Origin: Thiorhodovibrio litoralis
Lineage (GTDB): Bacteria; Pseudomonadota; Gammaproteobacteria; Chromatiales; Chromatiaceae
Direction: 5' to 3'
Assembly (NCBI RefSeq): GCF_033954455.1
Contig: NZ_CP121473.1
Span: forward strand, 1,908,501 to 1,972,500
DNA length: 64,000 nucleotides
Made by a program: the position numbers and the translations under genes. Below the pieces are notes generated by a model. That model was not told the DNA's origin and ran no database searches. It worked only from the letters and a program-made list of their open reading frames with translations. Shown one piece after another: positions 1 to 8,731 of this stretch (positions within the stretch are counted from its first letter, which is position 1; every line of letters starts with the position of its first letter).

Positions 1-2
1 GA

Positions 3-1280
3 AGACCCTCCCGCGACACTCCCCGCGAGGGCAAGCCATTTCCCATGGTCTCGCTTCCACCTGGCTTGCAAGATGCGGTTCTGGAAATCGCCCGGTTCAA
101 CACGATTGCACCGGCTCTTCCGGCCCTTGTCGGACTCGCTACCCTGGCGACCGCCATCGGCAAGCAAGCAGTGGTAGTGGAACGCGGCGGTCTGGTGCAC
201 CACCCATCGCTCTTTCTGGTCGGTTTGGCTGGCGGCGATGAGCGCCTCCGCTCAGCCGTGCGGACCATGACCATCCCAATGGAACAGTGGGCCTGCGCCA
301 AAGCCGCCGACTGGACTTTGGCGCGCGAGCGCGCAAAGGCACACAATGCCGCCGTGGACAACCTGATCGCCAAGCTCAAGCGTCGCAAGAGCGTAGATTT
401 GCTTCAGACGGCTCGCCAACTTGAGTTTTTGACCGCCAAACGCCGGCCACTGCCACCGATGCCGCGTGCGTTCACCACGGACGGCAACGAAGAACGTCTG
501 TTCAAGTGGATGTACGAACGCGGCGGGGCCTTTGCCGTCATTAGCAGCGAAGGCAAACCGGTCTTTGACGCGATTTTGAGAAAATACCGCGGCAACCATT
601 GGAGCGGCGAGTCGGTTTACCACGCCGGGATCAGTGGGGATCCTATTCATCGCCATCGACTCGCTAACCGCAGCGGTATTTCATTGGAATGGGTGATCCG
701 TCGGCCATGCCTGAGTGTCTGTCTGATGCTGGCGCCGGATCAGTACCTGAAGGTGGCGGCGCATCCCGTTCTGCGTGCCTGCGGCATGTTGGCGCGCATC
801 TGGCCAGTCTGGTTGTCGTCGCCGACGGGATCGCCTTATGAGCAGCGGGTTGGCGACGCTGAACTGGATCGCCCGCTCCTATCGGGATACGCCAAGCGAG
901 TTGTCGGTCTCCTGGATGTTTCCCCGATCCATGCAGACAATGACCAGGATCGCCCCCATCAAGCCCGGCTGACTCGCGAGGCTGCGCAGGCGCGAACGGA
1001 GCTGCACAATGCCCTGCAGGATCGCATGGCCGCAGCCGGTGACTTGGCCGATGTTCGCGACATTGCCGCCAGGGCGGTCTCGCAGATCTGCAAAGTGGCG
1101 CTGGTGCTGCATCTGTTCACGCATCCAGAGGTCTTGCGCGATCCGGTGAGCGACATCGATGGCCCAACCTGGGCAGCCGCTCGCGACATTGGACTGTGGT
1201 TTCTCGACGAAGCGGTTCGGATCCAACGCGCGGCCGTTGAGAATCCTTTGATCGAATCGCCAATGCGGACACGGATCTGA
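3..1280 (+). CDS. DUF3987-family protein, 5' end outside window
   Basis: The reading frame is open from the first bases of the window. It contains a Pro-Phe-Pro...Leu-Pro-Pro-Gly stretch followed by a hydrophobic Ala/Leu segment, the usual entry into the DUF3987 (YfjI-like) domain, so the true start lies upstream and the ATG at 45 is internal. About 425 residues are visible, ending at a TGA. The family is common next to primases and prophage or integrated-element genes and resembles helicase/primase accessory proteins, but its biochemical role is not established. I see no intact Walker motif in the visible part. Family call fairly sure; function unknown. Confidence 0.7.
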   Translation, partial: RPSRDTPREGKPFPMVSLPPGLQDAVLEIARFNTIAPALPALVGLATLATAIGKQAVVVERGGLVHHPSLFLVGLAGGDERLRSAVRTMTIPMEQWACAKAADWTLARERAKAHNAAVDNLIAKLKRRKSVDLLQTARQLEFLTAKRRPLPPMPRAFTTDGNEERLFKWMYERGGAFAVISSEGKPVFDAILRKYRGNHWSGESVYHAGISGDPIHRHRLANRSGISLEWVIRRPCLSVCLMLAPDQYLKVAAHPVLRACGMLARIWPVWLSSPTGSPYEQRVGDAELDRPLLSGYAKRVVGLLDVSPIHADNDQDRPHQARLTREAAQARTELHNALQDRMAAAGDLADVRDIAARAVSQICKVALVLHLFTHPEVLRDPVSDIDGPTWAAARDIGLWFLDEAVRIQRAAVENPLIESPMRTRI

Positions 1281-1568
1281 CGGGGAAATCACGGCGGGAA
1301 TTGATGAGCGAGCGGTTCCTCAGTCGCTCATCCTCGAGCGCGTGATCGGTTGCGGGTGATCCCGATGGATCGAAGCTGAGAGCGACGCGACCTGGTGCAT
1401 CAGGTCGCCGAATCGTCAGGTTGTCAAATCAAGCGTGAATGCGCCATCGCCGCACTTGATCGATATCCTGCAAATGTCGCCTGGCCCCGGGGCAGGGCAC
1501 TTCGTGCCCTGCGCCATGCTGGGTCCGGGTGAAGATGATCGGCGATGGCGGTATCGAGCAAGGAGACC

Positions 1569-1724
1569 CCGGATGGTCCGCATGCCGTAGTAGGAGAAGC
1601 GCTCCCACAACTCGACATTGAACAGCATCGCTAGCCCGCTCGGATGGCCGAGGAAGCGGCGGTTGTCGCCAGCGGCGATGGAGCGTTCGGTCGGAGTGGG
1701 GGAGGGCGGTTGTAGGTCGGTCAT
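1569..1724 (-). pseudogene. N-terminal fragment of a POT-family peptide transporter
   Basis: The first ~52 codons match the start of proton-dependent oligopeptide transporters: a hydrophilic leader, then FLGHPSGLA and LWERFSYYGMR, the family's signature at the start of TM1. After YGMR the frame loses all resemblance and contains charged, non-membrane residues, and no continuation is visible in the other frames. Intact transporters are about 450-500 residues, so this is a truncated remnant. The 290 bases on its far side (1281-1568) hold nothing I recognise. Confidence 0.65.
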
Positions 1725-1844
1725 GGATTCGGCCGTGCTCGGGTCAAGAGGGCGCCATCCGCCAATCGCATGCTGAGGGATCCATCCAGCGTGCCACGCG
1801 GGTGCTAGACTGGCGTGTCTGATCCGCGACCAGAATGCGCAATC

Positions 1845-1972
1845 ATGCTGCTGTCACTGCCAACAGCCATCATTCATCTGCTGACAGTCAGCGAATGGCT
1901 GGCGGCCATTTTGCTTCTGCGTCGGTATGCCGTCGTGGCGGGTTTTCCGCAGCTGAAGGTTTTCGCCCATGC
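1845..1972 (+). pseudogene. 5' part of DUF2499-DUF3593 fusion gene, split by transposon
   Basis: Starting at the ATG at 1845, the frame gives LSLPTAIIHLLTVSEWLAAI, a close match to the N-terminal membrane segment of DUF2499, then a short RY-containing linker. At 1973 the sequence enters the transposon and the frame soon stops. Joining 1972 to 6055 restores a 247-residue frame with the 15-residue spacing between RY and MLP that DUF2499 normally has. DUF2499 and DUF3593 proteins are small membrane proteins of unknown function, best known as neighbours in cyanobacteria and plastid-bearing lineages. Confidence 0.75.
1967..1972. repeat. Left target-site duplication, CCATGC
   Basis: CCATGC lies immediately before the transposon's TGAGC terminus and recurs at 6049-6054 immediately after its GCTCA terminus. 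Removing one copy with the element restores the reading frame of the interrupted gene. Confidence 0.85.
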
Positions 1973-1998
1973 TGAGCCTGAGCAGACTATTTGCGGGA
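1973..1998 (+). repeat. Left terminal inverted repeat of the transposon
   Basis: Begins TGAGC and ends TTGCGGGA; 19 of 26 positions match the reverse complement of 6023-6048. The inner eight bases TTGCGGGA are identical at both ends, as expected for a transposase binding site. Confidence 0.8.
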
Positions 1999-2030
1999 AT
2001 CGGCCGCGATTCTGAGCAAATTCAGTGAGG

Positions 2031-2079
2031 GAAAACAAAAAACCCCCTCAAACAACTTGACGCAAGTTGCCCGAGAGGG
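2031..2079 (-). terminator. Hairpin terminator for leftward transcription inside transposon end
   Basis: A perfect 7-bp stem (CAACTTG at 2053-2059 with CAAGTTG at 2063-2069, loop ACG) is extended by CCCTC/GAGGG. It is flanked at 2031-2042 by an A-rich run that becomes a U-tract on the minus strand. It would end transcription leaving the element leftward. It also lies in the 5' region of the first transposon gene and could act as an attenuator. Confidence 0.45.
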
Positions 2080-2118
2080 CTGTCTCCGAATTTCGCCAAA
2101 AACCAGGAGACAGTCCCA

Positions 2119-2688
2119 GTGTGTCACGCCTTTCTTGCCGACACGAACTTTTACCACCTGCTCACCCGGATCGACGAGTCGATTGCCGAGGAAGTCCGCG
2201 CGGGCGGCTGTGACTGCGGTGGTGCGTTGCACAGCGCCCGTTATCCGCGTAAGCCCCGAGGTGTTGTGCGTGGCGTCTTGGATGAGAGCTACCAGAGCCG
2301 TCTGAGTTTCTGCTGTGCCGCGGACGGGTGCCGGCGGCGCAGCACCCCGCCTTCCGTTCGGTTTCTGGGCCGCAAGGTCTATCTCGGGGTCATCGTCGTG
2401 CTGATTTCCGCCCTGCATTGCGGGCTGAGCGCATCGCGTCGCCAGCGCTTGATCAAGACGCTCGGTGTCACCGTCCAAACCCTGCGGCGGTGGCAGCACT
2501 GGTGGCGTGAGCAGTTTGTGCAAACCCGCTGCTTTCGATCCTTGGCTGGTCTGTTGATGCCGCCGATCGCCACCGAGCACCTGCCAGGATCCCTGCTGGA
2601 AAAATTGAGCGCAAAAGCGTTGTCCGAGCGCGTCGTGCAACTGCTGATATTGATCGCCCCGAGCACGACAGCGACAGGCTCGCTGTAG
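2119..2688 (+). CDS. DUF6431-like zinc-ribbon protein of the transposon
   Basis: A 189-residue protein starting at GTG, with AGGAGA eight bases upstream. The N-terminal half contains CDCGG (residues ~32-36) and a later pair CC...C (residues ~70-76), a probable zinc ribbon. A basic helix-turn-helix-like segment follows (residues ~105-135, ending RRWQHWWREQF). Proteins of this type (DUF6431) are seen next to integrase-core transposases. A role in binding the transposon ends or the target is inferred from position only. About 90 bases separate it from the transposase start. Confidence 0.6.
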   Translation: MCHAFLADTNFYHLLTRIDESIAEEVRAGGCDCGGALHSARYPRKPRGVVRGVLDESYQSRLSFCCAADGCRRRSTPPSVRFLGRKVYLGVIVVLISALHCGLSASRRQRLIKTLGVTVQTLRRWQHWWREQFVQTRCFRSLAGLLMPPIATEHLPGSLLEKLSAKALSERVVQLLILIAPSTTATGSL

Positions 2689-2781
2689 GGCAACGCCAAC
2701 CCGCAGAAGACCTCATCGCGCCGCTGGGCGGCGCCTTCTAGACTCCCGGTGATGTGTGAAACAACTGGGAGGTGAAGACGA

Positions 2782-4239
2782 ATGTCCGATGACAACGGCC
2801 TCGGTGATCCCGATGGTTGGGCGCGGTTGCGCTTTGCCATTATTGGTCCTTTATTGGCTGATCCTGCGCCGGCGAACGCGCTGGGCGCGCGGCTGAAGGC
2901 GCTAGCGGCCAAGTCATGGCGCCATCCGGTGACTGGGCGGGCGGTCAGTTTTAGCTTTGGCACCTTGGAGCGTTGGTATTACCTCGCACGCGATGCCCAA
3001 GACCCGGTGGCGGCACTGCGCCCGCGCCGGCGCAGCGATGCCGGGGAGCAGCGCGCGCTGAGTCCGCGCCTGATGGATGCGGTGCAAGCCCAGTACCGCG
3101 ACTACCCCGGTTGGACGGTGCAGCTGCATTACGACAACCTCGCCGCCTTGTGCGCGGGCGATCAGACCCTGGGGCCGCTGCCCTCCTATGCCACCGTGCG
3201 CCGCTTCATGAAGCGCGCGGGCTTGCACCGCCGGCGTGTCCCGGCGCGCAAGACACCCGGGGCCGAGCAGGCCGCGCGGCGCCTGGAGGCCTGCGAGGTG
3301 CGCAGCTATGAAGCCCAGTATGTCCATGCCTTGTGGCATCTGGACTTTCATCATGGCTCGCGCAAAGTCCTCACCCGGGGTGGCGTCTGGGTCAAGCCCC
3401 TGCTGCTGGCGGTCATTGACGATCACTCCCGCCTGATCTGCCATCTGCAGTGGTACCTCGATGAGACCACCGAGACCTTGGTCCATGGCCTGGGGCAGGC
3501 GTTGCACAAGCGCGGGCTGCCGCGCGCCTTGATGAGCGATAACGGCGCGGCAATGCAGGCCGAGGAGTTCACCGCCGGATTGCACGCCCTGGGCATCCTC
3601 CATGAGCCGACCCTGCCGTACAGCCCGTATCAGAACGCCAAGCAGGAGCGCTTCTGGGCCACGCTGGAAGGCCGCCTGATGGCGATGCTCAAGGACATCG
3701 CGGAGCTGAGTCTGCCTCAGCTCAACACCCTCACTCAGGCGTGGGTGGAGCAGGAGTACCACCGCAAGGTCCACAGCGAGACTGCCGCCACGCCGCTTGC
3801 GCGTCTTCTCGATGCGCCCAACGTGGGGCGCCCCTGTCCGGACAGCGAGCAGGTCCGCGGCGCTTTTCGTTGTCGCGTCCAACGCCGTCAGCGCCGCAGT
3901 GATGGAACGCTCAGCCTGGCGGGCAAGCGCTTCGAGGTGCCGGCGCGCTTGCGCCACCTTGAGCAACTGCATATCGCTTATGCCCGCTGGGATCTGAGTG
4001 CTGTGGACGTGGTTGATCCCCACTCGGGCGCCATCCTCTGCCGCCTCTATCCCCTCGATAAAGCCGCCAATGCCTCCGGGGAGCGTCGGCGCCTTGAGCC
4101 CGCCGGCGCACCGCCACCGACCTCACAACGCGCCACGGCGCTGCCACCCTTGCTGCGCGACTTGCTCGCCGAGTATGCCGCCACCGGTCTGCCGCCGGCT
4201 TATCTGCCAAAACACGATGACCTGGAATCAAGTCGATGA
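2782..4239 (+). CDS. Integrase-core (rve) transposase, D,D(35)E
   Basis: A 485-residue DDE transposase starting at ATG with GGGAGGTG upstream. The catalytic triad is readable: D188 in WHLDFHH, D253 in MSDNGA and E289 in NAKQERFW, with exactly 35 residues between the last two. An N-terminal helix-turn-helix region (~1-150) precedes the RNase H-fold core, and a Mu/IS481-like beta-barrel C-terminal region follows (~370-420). It should cut and join the transposon ends. Its last codons overlap the next gene (ATGA), so transposase and ATPase are translationally coupled. Confidence 0.9.
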   Translation: MSDDNGLGDPDGWARLRFAIIGPLLADPAPANALGARLKALAAKSWRHPVTGRAVSFSFGTLERWYYLARDAQDPVAALRPRRRSDAGEQRALSPRLMDAVQAQYRDYPGWTVQLHYDNLAALCAGDQTLGPLPSYATVRRFMKRAGLHRRRVPARKTPGAEQAARRLEACEVRSYEAQYVHALWHLDFHHGSRKVLTRGGVWVKPLLLAVIDDHSRLICHLQWYLDETTETLVHGLGQALHKRGLPRALMSDNGAAMQAEEFTAGLHALGILHEPTLPYSPYQNAKQERFWATLEGRLMAMLKDIAELSLPQLNTLTQAWVEQEYHRKVHSETAATPLARLLDAPNVGRPCPDSEQVRGAFRCRVQRRQRRSDGTLSLAGKRFEVPARLRHLEQLHIAYARWDLSAVDVVDPHSGAILCRLYPLDKAANASGERRRLEPAGAPPPTSQRATALPPLLRDLLAEYAATGLPPAYLPKHDDLESSR

Positions 4240-5087
4240 ACAAGACCCTGCTGGCCCTCTATGGACTGAAGTTCAATCCGTTCTCCCCGGAGCTGCCGAC
4301 GGCGGCACTGCATCGCAGCGCGCCGGTGGAGCAGTTTTGCTGGCGCATCGAGCAGAGCCTGATTCGTGAAGGCGGTTTTGCGCTCATTCAAGGTGATCCG
4401 GGTACCGGCAAGAGTGCGGTACTGCGCCTGCTTGATGAGCGTCTGCGCCAGCTGCCCGATATCAGTGTTGGGGCGCTTACGCATCCCAGCTCGAAGGTGG
4501 CGGACTTCTACCGCGAGATGGGCGATCTGTTCGCCGTTGACCTCAAGCCCCATAACCGCTGGGGTGGCTTCAAGATCCTGCGCGAGCGCTGGCTGGCGCA
4601 TCTGGAGACGACGCTGTTGCGCCCGGTGTTGCTCATCGACGAGGCGCAGGAGATGCATCCGACGGTGCTCAATGAGCTGCGTCTGCTGACCTCCATGCAG
4701 TTCGATTCGCGCACGTTGTTGAGCGTGATCCTGGCCGGTGATGGCCGTCTGGCGACCAAGCTGCGTCGTGAGGAGCTGCTGCCGCTGGGCAGTCGTATCC
4801 GCACGCGCTTGAGTATGGAGTATGCCAGTCGCGAGGCGCTGGTCGCCTGCCTGGAGCATTTGCAACACAGTGCCGGCAATCCGAGTCTGATGAGCGCAGG
4901 GCTGATGAAGACGCTCGCTGAGCATGCGTTGGGCAATTATCGCGTGCTCACGACCATGGCGGCAGAATTGCTGGCTCATGCCGCTCGGCTCGAACGTGCG
5001 CAGCTCGATGAGCAACTCTACCTCGAGGTGTTTGGTTCAGCGGCGGGCAACGCCCGCCAACGCCCGAGTGCCAGGGCGGGCGCCTGA
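4236..5087 (+). CDS. ExeA/TniB-like AAA ATPase of the transposon
   Basis: A 283-residue P-loop ATPase: Walker A GDPGTGKS at residues 53-60, Walker B LLIDEAQ with D135 and E136, and sensor-like residues around residues 155-170. The N-terminal FNPFSPE motif is typical of ExeA/TniB/GspA-type AAA proteins. In Tn7-like and Tn5053-like transposons such ATPases (TnsC, TniB) bind target DNA and activate the transposase, the role I infer here. Start and stop overlap both neighbours (ATGA before, one base after), so the block is one operon. Confidence 0.8.
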   Translation: MNKTLLALYGLKFNPFSPELPTAALHRSAPVEQFCWRIEQSLIREGGFALIQGDPGTGKSAVLRLLDERLRQLPDISVGALTHPSSKVADFYREMGDLFAVDLKPHNRWGGFKILRERWLAHLETTLLRPVLLIDEAQEMHPTVLNELRLLTSMQFDSRTLLSVILAGDGRLATKLRREELLPLGSRIRTRLSMEYASREALVACLEHLQHSAGNPSLMSAGLMKTLAEHALGNYRVLTTMAAELLAHAARLERAQLDEQLYLEVFGSAAGNARQRPSARAGA

Positions 5088-5896
5088 TGAGCCGCTTGAG
5101 CGCTGAGCGCCCGCACCAGGCAATGACAGCGGCAAGACACACCGCCGTGATGCTTGAGGCATGGCAGGACGCTGGCATCGTGCGTGCCGATTTGGCGGTG
5201 CGCACCGCCAAGGCGACGATGCTGTGGTTCCATGATCGCTCTTTGGATCAGCTTCCGTTGGGGCTGGCCAGAGCGCGCAATGTCCAACAGGCCGATATTT
5301 ATATCCGTCCAGCCCGCGGCTATCCCTGGCCAATGGTGTTTCTCGATGATGTCGCACGGCCGATGGCGCAGCGCATCGCTCGGCACTATGCGGCCCTGGT
5401 GGTGCAGACTTCGACGCTCGGGGGCTGCCACCTGTGGCTACGGCTGACCCGCGCGCTCGATGAGGCGCAGCGCTGTGATGTGCAGCGTTGGCTGATCCCG
5501 CGCGTTGGCGCCGATCCGGGCTCGGTCTCCGGTGAGCACCTCGGTCGGCTCGCCGGGATGAAGAATGCCAAGCGTGGCGGGGAGTGGGTCAATGTCCTTC
5601 GGCGACCAAGCCCGCAGGAGCGCGTCTGGGATCCAACTCCGGCCTTGCCAACGATGGCTCCGGCTCCGCCGCCAGTCGTCAACTGCGCTCCACGGGCGCG
5701 CTTATCCACCGGGGATCCGTCCGAATCCGCCCGCGAATGGGGCTGGGTCTGCGGCGCTCTTGAGGCGGGCCTTGCACCGACCACGGTCTACCAGCGCTTG
5801 CTCGAGCGCGCGTCCCCGCGTCGCGGAGCCGATGCCGAGCGCTATGCCCGCTACACCCTCGCTCGCGCCATTCGCCAGAGCGCTAGAGGCAACTGA
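5087..5896 (+). CDS. RepB-primase-like (AEP fold) protein of the transposon
   Basis: 269 residues. Features fit the archaeo-eukaryotic primase superfamily as found in plasmid RepB_primase proteins: an acidic beta-strand motif (FLDDV, D87/D88), a GGCHLWL motif with H115, and a third motif with D143 followed by LGRLAGMKNAKR, the RLPGxxNxK-like segment. The C-terminal 60 residues form a small helical domain. Polymerase or primer synthesis activity is inferred from these motifs, not shown. It overlaps the ATPase gene by one base. A primase-like protein in a transposase/ATPase operon is unusual; it might fill gaps after insertion or have lost activity and bind DNA only. Confidence 0.6.
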   Translation: MSRLSAERPHQAMTAARHTAVMLEAWQDAGIVRADLAVRTAKATMLWFHDRSLDQLPLGLARARNVQQADIYIRPARGYPWPMVFLDDVARPMAQRIARHYAALVVQTSTLGGCHLWLRLTRALDEAQRCDVQRWLIPRVGADPGSVSGEHLGRLAGMKNAKRGGEWVNVLRRPSPQERVWDPTPALPTMAPAPPPVVNCAPRARLSTGDPSESAREWGWVCGALEAGLAPTTVYQRLLERASPRRGADAERYARYTLARAIRQSARGN

Positions 5897-6022
5897 ACCC
5901 GCTGCGTCTCTCCCCCCTCAGGGGGGGAGCGTGGTTCACGATTCCGGCTTCCCGCTGTCGGCCAGTAACGGCCCCCGTGATCCCACACGCATTCCATGTC
6001 CTTCAAATGGCTTGGAAATGGG

Positions 6023-6048
6023 TCCCGCAATTATCGTGATTACGCTCA
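6023..6048 (-). repeat. Right terminal inverted repeat of the transposon
   Basis: Read on the minus strand it starts TGAGC and ends TTGCGGGA, pairing with 1973-1998. The target duplication CCATGC follows at 6049-6054. Confidence 0.8.
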
Positions 6049-6054
6049 CCATGC

Positions 6055-6670
6055 CATGCTGCCGCACCTGGTGGCGGGTCTCTTGGTGCTGAGTTTCCAT
6101 GCCAGCGGTGACCGCGTCCAGTGGCTGCTGGAAGGATCACGGCTTATGACCTTCCTCGGCAGCCTTTCGCTCCTTTGCGCGACCCTGCTGATGCTGCGCA
6201 TCCGGCGCATCCCCTCCGCTTGGTTGGCGCTCGCGCTTCTGATCTTGGGACTGACCTGGGGCTTGAGCCGGCTGTGGGTCGCGGATGGCCTGTCCGCCTT
6301 GCTCCCCGGTGCGAATCTGGCGTATCTCGGGTTTCTGGTGTTGCTCTTGGTGGTGCATCGCCAAAGCCCCAGTCTGTTCTCGCCTTGGAGCATCGCGGGA
6401 TTCTGGTTTCTGCTGGTTTTCGTCGCCGGGGCGATTGCCGCCACGCGGGTGGCGACCCTTCAACGTGGACTGCCGAGCCTCGCCCATGCCGATGCGCTCC
6501 ATGGCGCGAGTGAAAGCCTGCTGTCCGTCAGTAATTTTCTGATCGCGTTCGGCGCTTATCGGCGTTTGCGGTTGGCAAAACCTCAGTCCGCGATCAAGGC
6601 TGGACCGTCCGCGCTTGACGCATCAGCTCCGGTAATTGACCTGCCATCGAATCAGTCCACAATCCCATGA
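6055..6670 (+). pseudogene. 3' part of DUF2499-DUF3593 fusion gene
   Basis: Continues the gene that begins at 1845. The MLPHLVAGLLVLSFHA segment and the two following helices complete DUF2499. The second half (from about 6290) matches DUF3593, including NLAYLGFL, FWFLLVFVAG, an ALHGASESLLSVSNF stretch and about six membrane segments overall. An ATG at 5996 inside the transposon stays in frame and would give a 224-residue product, so an N-terminally altered protein could still be made. The stop overlaps the next gene's ATG. Confidence 0.75.
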
Positions 6671-8184
6671 CGCGCCCGTTCATCCTTGCCCTAGCGGCCA
6701 CGACGCTGCTCGTCGCGGTGCTCGCGCCGACACTCGCCCTAGCCGGCGAGGCGCTGCCGCTGACTCTGCTGCACTTCAACGACTTTCACGGTCAGCTCGA
6801 TCCGGTGGAAGATCAAGGGGACTCGTCGACCAAGGGTCAGCACCTGGGCGGGATCGCCCGACTCGCCGGGCTGGTGGACTCCATCCGCAAAGAAGATCCA
6901 ACCCGGCCGGTGGTGCTGCTCTTCGGTGGTGATCTCCTTCAGGGCACCGTCACCTCGACGGTTTTTCTTGGCCTCCCGGATATCCAGATTCTGACCGAGA
7001 TCGGCGTGGATGCCGCTGTGATGGGCAATCATGAGCTGGATTACGGCCAAGCCGTCTTCCGCCAGATTCTCGCCACCGCCGGCTTTCCCATCCTGGCCGC
7101 CAACCTTGAGGTCACGCCGATTCCCTTTCCAACGCCGGCGACCCTGATCCTGCATCCGCCGAATGGCCCGCGTATCGGCATCCTCGGCCTGGTCACCGAG
7201 GAACTGACCACCACCACCCATCCACGCAACACCAGCGGAATTGCCATGCGATCCGCCGAAGAGATCGCCGCCGGCTGGGTGCCGTGGCTGCGCGCGCGCT
7301 CGGATCTCGTCGTGGTCCTGTCGCACCTAGGGCTTGCCGCCGACCACCAACTTGCCCGAACCGTTCCGGGAATCGATCTGATCGTTGGCGGGCATAATCA
7401 TCGCCTGCTCAAACAGCCGGAAATCGAACAAGGCGTCGCGATCCTCCAAGCCGGCGCGCGCGGACAATATCTGGGGCGTCTCGATCTGGTGGTTCAAGAC
7501 GGACAGATCGACATCCAGGGCTACCAAGCCATCCCGGTCGACGACCGCGCCCCCGAGGACGCATCCGTCGCCGCGCGGGTTGCCGAGCTGAACGCGCGTC
7601 TCGCCGAAGAGATCGAGGTGGTCGTTGGCCACAACGCGCGCCGGCTCGACGCCAGCCGCGCGGTCATCCGCCGCAGCGAAAGCAACTTCGGCGACTGGGT
7701 GGGCGATCTGGCCCGCGCCCAGACCGGGGCCGATGTGGCCTTGTTCAACGCCGGCACCTTCCGCGCCAGCTTGCCGGCCGGAGAGGTGCGGCTGCGCGAT
7801 CTCCACCAGGCCTTTCCATTCGGGAACGAACTGGTCACCGCCACCATCAGCGGAGCCAGGCTCCAGCAGGTGCTGAACCGTTCCGCCGCCCTCGACCCGC
7901 GGGATGACCCCGGCGGCTTTCTCCAGGTCTCCGGCGTGCGCCTGGTGATCGCGGACGGCATTGCCCAAGACATCCAGATCGGCGGCAAGCCGCTGGACAG
8001 AGACGCCGACTACCGGCTGGTGATGCCGGATTTCCTGGCCGCTGGTGGCGACGGCTATGCCGAACTCAAGGACTTACCGGATGCGACGGAGACCGGGCTT
8101 CTCATTTTGGATCTGGTGACCGATGCCTTTCGCCAGCAAGGTCAGGTGGATGTTGGGATCGACGGGCGATTAGTGCGCCGCTGA
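6667..8184 (+). CDS. Exported 5'-nucleotidase/metallophosphatase, UshA family
   Basis: 505 residues with a signal peptide (about 1-27, ending LALAGEA). The N-terminal calcineurin-like phosphatase domain has the two-metal motifs: HFNDFHG (D39, H41), GNHELDYG (N121, H122) and GGHNH (241-245). The C-terminal 5'-nucleotidase domain (~330-490) carries the FNAGTFR and FGNELV segments that shape the nucleotide pocket. It should act in the periplasm on nucleotides or related phosphoesters. Length is typical. It overlaps the upstream membrane-protein gene by four bases, so disruption of that gene by the transposon could reduce its expression. Confidence 0.9.
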   Translation: MTRPFILALAATTLLVAVLAPTLALAGEALPLTLLHFNDFHGQLDPVEDQGDSSTKGQHLGGIARLAGLVDSIRKEDPTRPVVLLFGGDLLQGTVTSTVFLGLPDIQILTEIGVDAAVMGNHELDYGQAVFRQILATAGFPILAANLEVTPIPFPTPATLILHPPNGPRIGILGLVTEELTTTTHPRNTSGIAMRSAEEIAAGWVPWLRARSDLVVVLSHLGLAADHQLARTVPGIDLIVGGHNHRLLKQPEIEQGVAILQAGARGQYLGRLDLVVQDGQIDIQGYQAIPVDDRAPEDASVAARVAELNARLAEEIEVVVGHNARRLDASRAVIRRSESNFGDWVGDLARAQTGADVALFNAGTFRASLPAGEVRLRDLHQAFPFGNELVTATISGARLQQVLNRSAALDPRDDPGGFLQVSGVRLVIADGIAQDIQIGGKPLDRDADYRLVMPDFLAAGGDGYAELKDLPDATETGLLILDLVTDAFRQQGQVDVGIDGRLVRR

Positions 8185-8218
8185 AGCGCCCCTGGAATGC
8201 CTGAGTTCCGTCAAATGT

Positions 8219-8256
8219 TCCCGATGCTTCGCCGCTTGCGAGGCGAAGGCATCGGG
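8219..8256 (+). terminator. Stem-loop after the 5'-nucleotidase gene
   Basis: CCCGATGCTTCGCC pairs with GGCGAAGGCATCGGG (one bulged base) around a short GCTTGCGA loop. Only a weak T-run follows (TCTAGACTTT). Probably terminates the operon at 6667-8184. Confidence 0.5.
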
Positions 8257-8718
8257 TCTAGACTTTCACATTCGCGGATGCTCCAGGCAACCGTTTCCAT
8301 CATGCTCCGCTGTCAGGATAACGCCTTGCGTCCCACCATGCTCACCGTCGCGATCACATCCACCGCTGCCGATTCCCAATCAGGCGGCCCGGTGGTTCTG
8401 CGCGCGCGTGATTGTGCAGGCGCGTTCCCCGCCCATCAACGCCATACATCACCGCGCCGCTGTCACCTCAACCGCCGACCCTGCGGCAAAACACCAGCGC
8501 GCACGTGCTGATCGCCTGACCGGTCACCCCGTCAGTCGATCTGGCGGGGTTGAGCAACACCGGAGTGTCCAGGCTTCCCTCCCGAAACCACCTGTTCGCA
8601 ACGCCATCCCCGCCGTGGTTTGGCTGCCTTGGCCCATTCATGGTCAATGGCGGTTCGATCATCTCGGCGTCCATCTTGTTCCAAGATGCGCCGGATCAAC
8701 CAGGCCGCTCACAGGCGG
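8257..8718 (+). other. Intergenic stretch upstream of rtcB, no gene seen
   Basis: About 460 bases without a convincing coding frame. The frame of the downstream gene is open through much of it, but the predicted residues show no family resemblance and the real ribosome site is at 8720-8726. No operator or riboswitch recognised. Confidence 0.5.
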
Positions 8719-8731
8719 CGAGGAGGACAAC

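Larger units (their letters stand above)
1973..6048 (+). mobile_element. Four-gene D,D(35)E transposon with AAA and primase-like proteins
   Basis: The element is 4,076 bp, begins TGAGC and ends GCTCA, with 26-bp imperfect inverted ends (19 of 26 positions identical) and a 6-bp duplicated target. It carries, all rightward and tightly spaced, a zinc-ribbon/DUF6431-like protein, a D,D(35)E integrase-core transposase, an ExeA/TniB-like AAA ATPase and a RepB-primase-like protein. Transposase plus ATPase recalls the Mu/Tn7/Tn5053 class, which use an ATPase to choose targets. The primase-like fourth gene is not part of the textbook forms. Insertion looks recent because the target gene is otherwise unspoilt. 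Confidence 0.85.

Noticed and set aside
2914-4023. 369-codon minus-strand frame
   Set aside because: Opposite the transposase, whose catalytic triad is clear; a shadow in GC-rich DNA.
5908-5930. C/G-run hairpin after the primase-like gene as a terminator
   Set aside because: The stem is good but no T-tract follows, so termination cannot be claimed.
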